Shown one piece after another: positions 19,036-22,040 of a stretch of DNA of 22,040 bases. The DNA comes from Acytostelium subglobosum LB1 (Eukaryota; Evosea; Eumycetozoa; Acytosteliales; Acytosteliaceae): contig NW_012236481.1 of assembly GCF_000787575.1 (NCBI RefSeq), positions 1 to 22,040 of the forward strand. Direction: 5' to 3'. The notes under the pieces are model-generated. The model saw nothing but the letters and a program-made list of their open reading frames with translations, had not been told where the DNA came from and ran no database searches. Each line of letters starts with the position of its first letter. Position 1 is the stretch's first letter. The position numbers were made by a program, and so were the translations under genes.

Positions 19036-19800
19036 TTATTGAGCAAGTCCGATGACACCGCAGGCCAAACGAGCACCAGCGTGACCGGTGGTCAAAGAGT
19101 CCTCAAAGCCACCAAGACCAAAGTCATCCTTGTCAGCGTGGACGATCATGGTTCTGCCAACGATGGAGTTTTCACCAAAGAGGGTGATGATCTTGTCGGT
19201 GAGGGTGCTGTTGGCAACGTTGTCATCTCCAGACACGATGTTACCCAAGTCACCAGCGTGACGGATCTAAATAGTTGGGGGTGGGTGATGTTAGCATGAG
19301 TGATCATCACTCAGGTCCACTCATTGTAGAACACTTACATCAGCAGTTGGGGCACCGTGGGCCTTGCCGAATGGGTTGTAGTGAGGACCAGCAGAGACAC
19401 AACCGTTGGTGGTGTCACCAAACTGATGTACGTGGAATCCGTGGTCGCCTATTATACGAAGAGGAAAGAGGAGGTAAGGTATTGGTTGTAGGGAGGAGAG
19501 TGTGGGGGAAGTAGGGGGGAGGGTAGAGGAGGAAAGGAGGTGTAAGTTCATCTTGGTAATTGTTGTAAACCTGATTTGATTATCGTTCAACTGACGCACA
19601 CTTTCTCAACTTGATTGATGCCTCTTCCTCTTCTCTCATTCCTTCTTCACCTCTCTACTTCAGATTGATTGATTACCTTTGGGCAAGTTGGTGATGTTGT
19701 ACTGGACGAGAACTGGAGCCTCCTGGTTCTCCTGGGTAAAGGTGACGACACCGGTGGTCTCACCAGCACCCTTCAAAACAGCGACAGCCTTGCGTGACAT
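19036..19800 (-). CDS. Cu/Zn superoxide dismutase, 3 exons, 154 aa
   Basis: Exons are 19677-19800, 19339-19448 and 19036-19266; phases join to 155 codons including TAA. The enzyme converts superoxide to oxygen and hydrogen peroxide. Metal ligands are all present: HVH (H47, H49), H64, H72, H81, an Asp in the HADKDD segment, and the C-terminal copper His in MIVHAD. C58 and the Cys in [11 protein letters not shown] form the conserved disulfide, and GFHVHQFGD is the family signature. There is no signal peptide, so it is cytosolic; length equals the usual 153-154. D. discoideum has several such genes (sodA, sodB and others), so no symbol is assigned. The first intron (228 nt) is the longest in the window and ends in a long pyrimidine-rich tract. 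The second contains a GCTAAC branch-like site. Confidence 0.97.
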
Positions 19801-19862
19801 TATAATATTTGTTTGTTGTTGGTTGAGTTAAACGTTAAAGTTTATCTTTATATCTACACGTA

Positions 19863-19897
19863 TTTTGTTTGTTTGTTTGATTGTTTGTTTGTTTGTT
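19863..19897. repeat. TTTG-repeat tract
   Basis: About eight TTTG units, interrupted once by GATT, about 65 bp upstream of the SOD start codon. Confidence 0.8.
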
Positions 19898-20586
19898 AGT
19901 TTTAACAAGTTCGATCATTCTTTGATTCATTGTATTATGTGTATTGTTATTACTTACACAGGTTTGTTTGAGAATGAATGACTTTGGTGAACAACAAGTC
20001 CTTTCATGTCATCATCCATCACCCCACACACCCACACTGTTGTTGTTGACCCCCCCTTAAATGGAATCGACCCCTCGTGCCTGGGTGGTGGAGTATATTT
20101 TGCAAGGGTACCGTTGGATCAACTACATTAAAGTGATCGATTTTAAAGAGATAGAGAAGAATGGAGTGATTGAGAAATGTTCTATCCTTTGCTCTCTATT
20201 ATTGATTCGTATTGATATCTACCTTAGGATATTGTATCACTGTGTGAATATGTGAAATAATGTAAAGTAGTGAATTAATTCAAATAATATCTTAACCAGT
20301 GACAATATTGTCTAAATAAATTGTAATATTTATCAATAAATCAGAGATTAAAAGAAGTTAAAGACTATTGTAATCAATCTAGAATGAAGTTTGATAGAGA
20401 TATTTATTATTGGGTTCCAGTATAATTAAATTATATAAGGAGTATTCAAACAACTTCAAATACCACCTACACCTTCTAATATTATCTTGGATGTGTTTAT
20501 CAGATCATAAGATTGAAGTTATAGTAATTTATCAATCTTACAACAATGATTAGTGTCAATTGAGAAAATGAAACCTAAGTTATTAC

Positions 20587-20615
20587 TCACACCCACTCAT
20601 TCCCAATGGGTGTGA
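20587..20615. repeat. 9-bp-stem hairpin just 3' of the transposase gene
   Basis: TCACACCCA (20587-20595) and TGGGTGTGA (20607-20615) form a perfect 9-bp stem with an 11-nt loop, 25 bp beyond the transposase stop codon. It may be a 3'-UTR structure or a sub-terminal inverted repeat of the element. Confidence 0.6.
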
Positions 20616-20640
20616 CATATGCACGTCATTCAGAAGAATG

Positions 20641-21829
20641 TCATTCATTCTTGACAAGCAGACTCTTTGCGATCGACTTGACATAGTTACGATGAGACAT
20701 TGGATCTTTGACATTCCTTGTATACATAATATAGGAGTTGGTAAGGGCATAGGAAATGTATCCAAGTTGTTGACTCTGTTGTTGTGAGGAATGGGGATGG
20801 TCATGCCAGAAGTAAGTTGCAAGTTGGTTGAACTGATCAAGACCTCTCTTGGTGTCGTCATACAAATCTAGTATATCCTGTCGTTCAGATTGTAACCTTC
20901 TCTCTGGAGATTCCTGGACATCGAAGAAGGTTGTCGCGAGCTGGATTATTTTCTTGTTGTGGTAAGCTGCAGCAATTATGCCTTCCTGTGTAGCAAACCT
21001 GGAGAGACCTGGAGGCAAACAATTAGCTATTCCAACCTTGTAGACCTCTGAGGGCAGTCTGCCCTTTTTAATACAGAGAGTTGCTTCGATGCCAATAAGT
21101 TTGAGTCTCTTGAGTTGAGCAAAGTTTGAGAACTTGCTGTCAGCAGTGAGGTGGTAGTGTTTGTCTTTATCGAGTGGCATCTTCTCAATCAATTGGGCCA
21201 AAGCTATCTCTCCTGTCGCCTCCTTTGATGGCATCATCCCAAGCAAATAACGTGTATCTGTGTCACCAATAGTGTTGATTTCAAACGCCCACTTCTCTGG
21301 CTTCTCCTTGTTGTAACTGAGGCCAGCATGCATTGTTGGTTTTGCTTTGATCCTTGACTCATCAATGGTAAGAAAAGTGCCTGGCGACAGGTGATGTAGG
21401 AAGTTGGTCTCGAGGATGCTTCTCATCTTCTCCAGGTTGATTGTCAAGTGAGGGTGGATGACGCTGAACCGGTCCTTGCCCATGGCCTCACCCTTCCCAG
21501 GATATGTATACGAGTACTCTCCATGGGAGAAGAGGTCCGGGTGGTTGGAGATTCCCATAACAACGCTGACTAGTATCAACCCAATGTATGTGTAGACTTC
21601 CTTTGATTGTAGCTTGGCTGCATTCTGAAATTGATCGAGTTTGTTCGAGTCATAAAGCATCCTATCTACCAACTTTTGATTAACCATGCACTTGAAGTAG
21701 TCAATTGGATTCACTGACGTTGGAATGTTCTTCCATGATGGTAGATGAGGTTCGTACTTGGGTGTGAATATGGGGTCCTTGATCGTGGTCCAACTATATC
21801 TCTTGAGAACCTCCTGCAGGACAGGGTAC
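20641..21829 (-). mobile_element. piggyBac-family transposase (DDE), partial at 5' end
   Basis: A 396-codon 3' exon ends in TGA-side position 20641 and begins at acceptor TTTACTAG (21830). The protein has the piggyBac order: an N-terminal helical part with PIDYFKCMVNQKLVDRM, then D in FLTIDES (codon 21361-21363), a KPEKWAFEI segment like KPxKWGIK of piggyBac, D in LTADSKFS (21139-21141) and D in KRGLDQFNQ (20836-20838). So all three catalytic Asp appear intact. The usual C-terminal cysteine-rich zinc finger is absent; the protein ends soon after the last helices. The upstream 47-nt intron starts with GTATGT (21886-21881), but the sequence before it meets an in-frame TAA at 21919-21921 unless a 13-nt micro-exon (21887-21899) is used, and the N-terminus lies beyond the window or is lost. 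No TTAA-flanked ends were identified. Activity is unknown. Confidence 0.85.
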
Positions 21830-21952
21830 CTAGTAAAATGTTAATGAACATGTTTGAGAGCATCATTATCATATCAAAACACATACTCTGGAAACCCTCC
21901 TGGGATTGCACAAAAAGGTTAAAAATAAAAAAAAACTAATAAATAAAAATAG

Positions 21953-21987
<35 letters not shown>
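21953..21987 (+). repeat. 35-base poly(A) homopolymer
   Basis: An uninterrupted A35 run, followed by C and A7, on the + strand (poly-T upstream of the transposase on its coding strand). It could be the tail of a retrotransposed sequence, a polypyrimidine tract before the transposase exons, or a low-confidence assembly region. Confidence 0.85.
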
Positions 21988-21988
<1 letters not shown>

Positions 21989-22040
21989 AAAAAAAGAATG
22001 AATCCAACTAGATAATGATTGAATAAATGGTGAGTGATGT

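Larger units (their letters stand above)
19801..20640. other. Intergenic: SOD promoter and AT-rich sequence 3' of the transposase
   Basis: The region 19801-20050 holds a TTTG repeat tract and the likely SOD promoter. About 20050-20260 contains a 64-codon frame with no recognisable domain. From about 20265 to 20580 the sequence is strikingly more AT-rich than the rest of the window, with the palindrome GACAATATTGTC at 20301-20312, and may belong to the transposable element that carries the downstream transposase gene. Confidence 0.5.

Noticed and set aside
20061-20255. 64-codon plus-strand frame
   Set aside because: No motif, no promoter or splice support, and it runs into AT-rich DNA. It may be element debris but cannot be supported.

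Overview
The window looks like nuclear DNA of a social amoeba (Dictyostelia). The reasons are short introns with GTAAGT/GTATGT donors, intergenic DNA full of TGAT/TTGA tetranucleotides, proteins rich in Asn/Gln/Ser/Asp, a PTS2-bearing peroxisomal citrate synthase as in Dictyostelium, and DIRS/Crypton-type and piggyBac-type mobile elements near tRNA genes. The base composition is clearly less AT-rich than that of D. discoideum, so another dictyostelid lineage is likely; the species cannot be named from the sequence. All assignments come from reading translations, splice sites and motifs by eye; no search was run.

Layout. 1-430: the last 46 codons of a tyrosine recombinase on the + strand, followed by nested inverted repeats (remains of a mobile element). 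572-1072: two tRNA genes on the - strand, Ile(AAU) and Leu(UAG); the Leu gene lies between two 66-bp inverted repeats. 1367-2446 (-): sepiapterin reductase, 5 exons. 3245-3666 (-): small protein of unknown function with a 19-nt first exon. 4578-8877 (-): a 1384-residue acidic, coiled-coil protein with C-terminal membrane-like segments and a possible PP1-docking motif, 3 exons. 9238-10737 (-): a triple-LIM protein of the actin-binding type. 11463-14254 (-): a PH-domain plus double-LIM protein, 2 exons. 14255-16470: 2.2 kb without a supported protein gene, containing palindromes and a possibly structured RNA stretch near 16.15-16.39 kb. 16471-18216 (-): peroxisomal citrate synthase, 4 exons. 18521-18950 (+): a broken gene. 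19036-19800 (-): Cu/Zn superoxide dismutase, 3 exons. 20641-21829 (-): the catalytic part of a piggyBac-family transposase, running toward the window end.

How the genes relate. Every intact protein gene and both tRNA genes are on the minus strand, each with its own introns and intergenic spacer, so this is a co-directional run and not an operon. Two neighbouring LIM genes suggest cytoskeletal or adhesion roles, while sepiapterin reductase, citrate synthase and SOD are housekeeping metabolism. The two ends of the window carry mobile-element material, as is common around dictyostelid tRNA genes. No clearly new multi-gene system was found. The best leads are the uncharacterised domain between PH and LIM in the 900-residue protein, the duplicated 35-residue module in the triple-LIM protein, the PP1-docking-like motif, the hairpin-rich 16.15-16.39 kb stretch, and the mobile-element debris.
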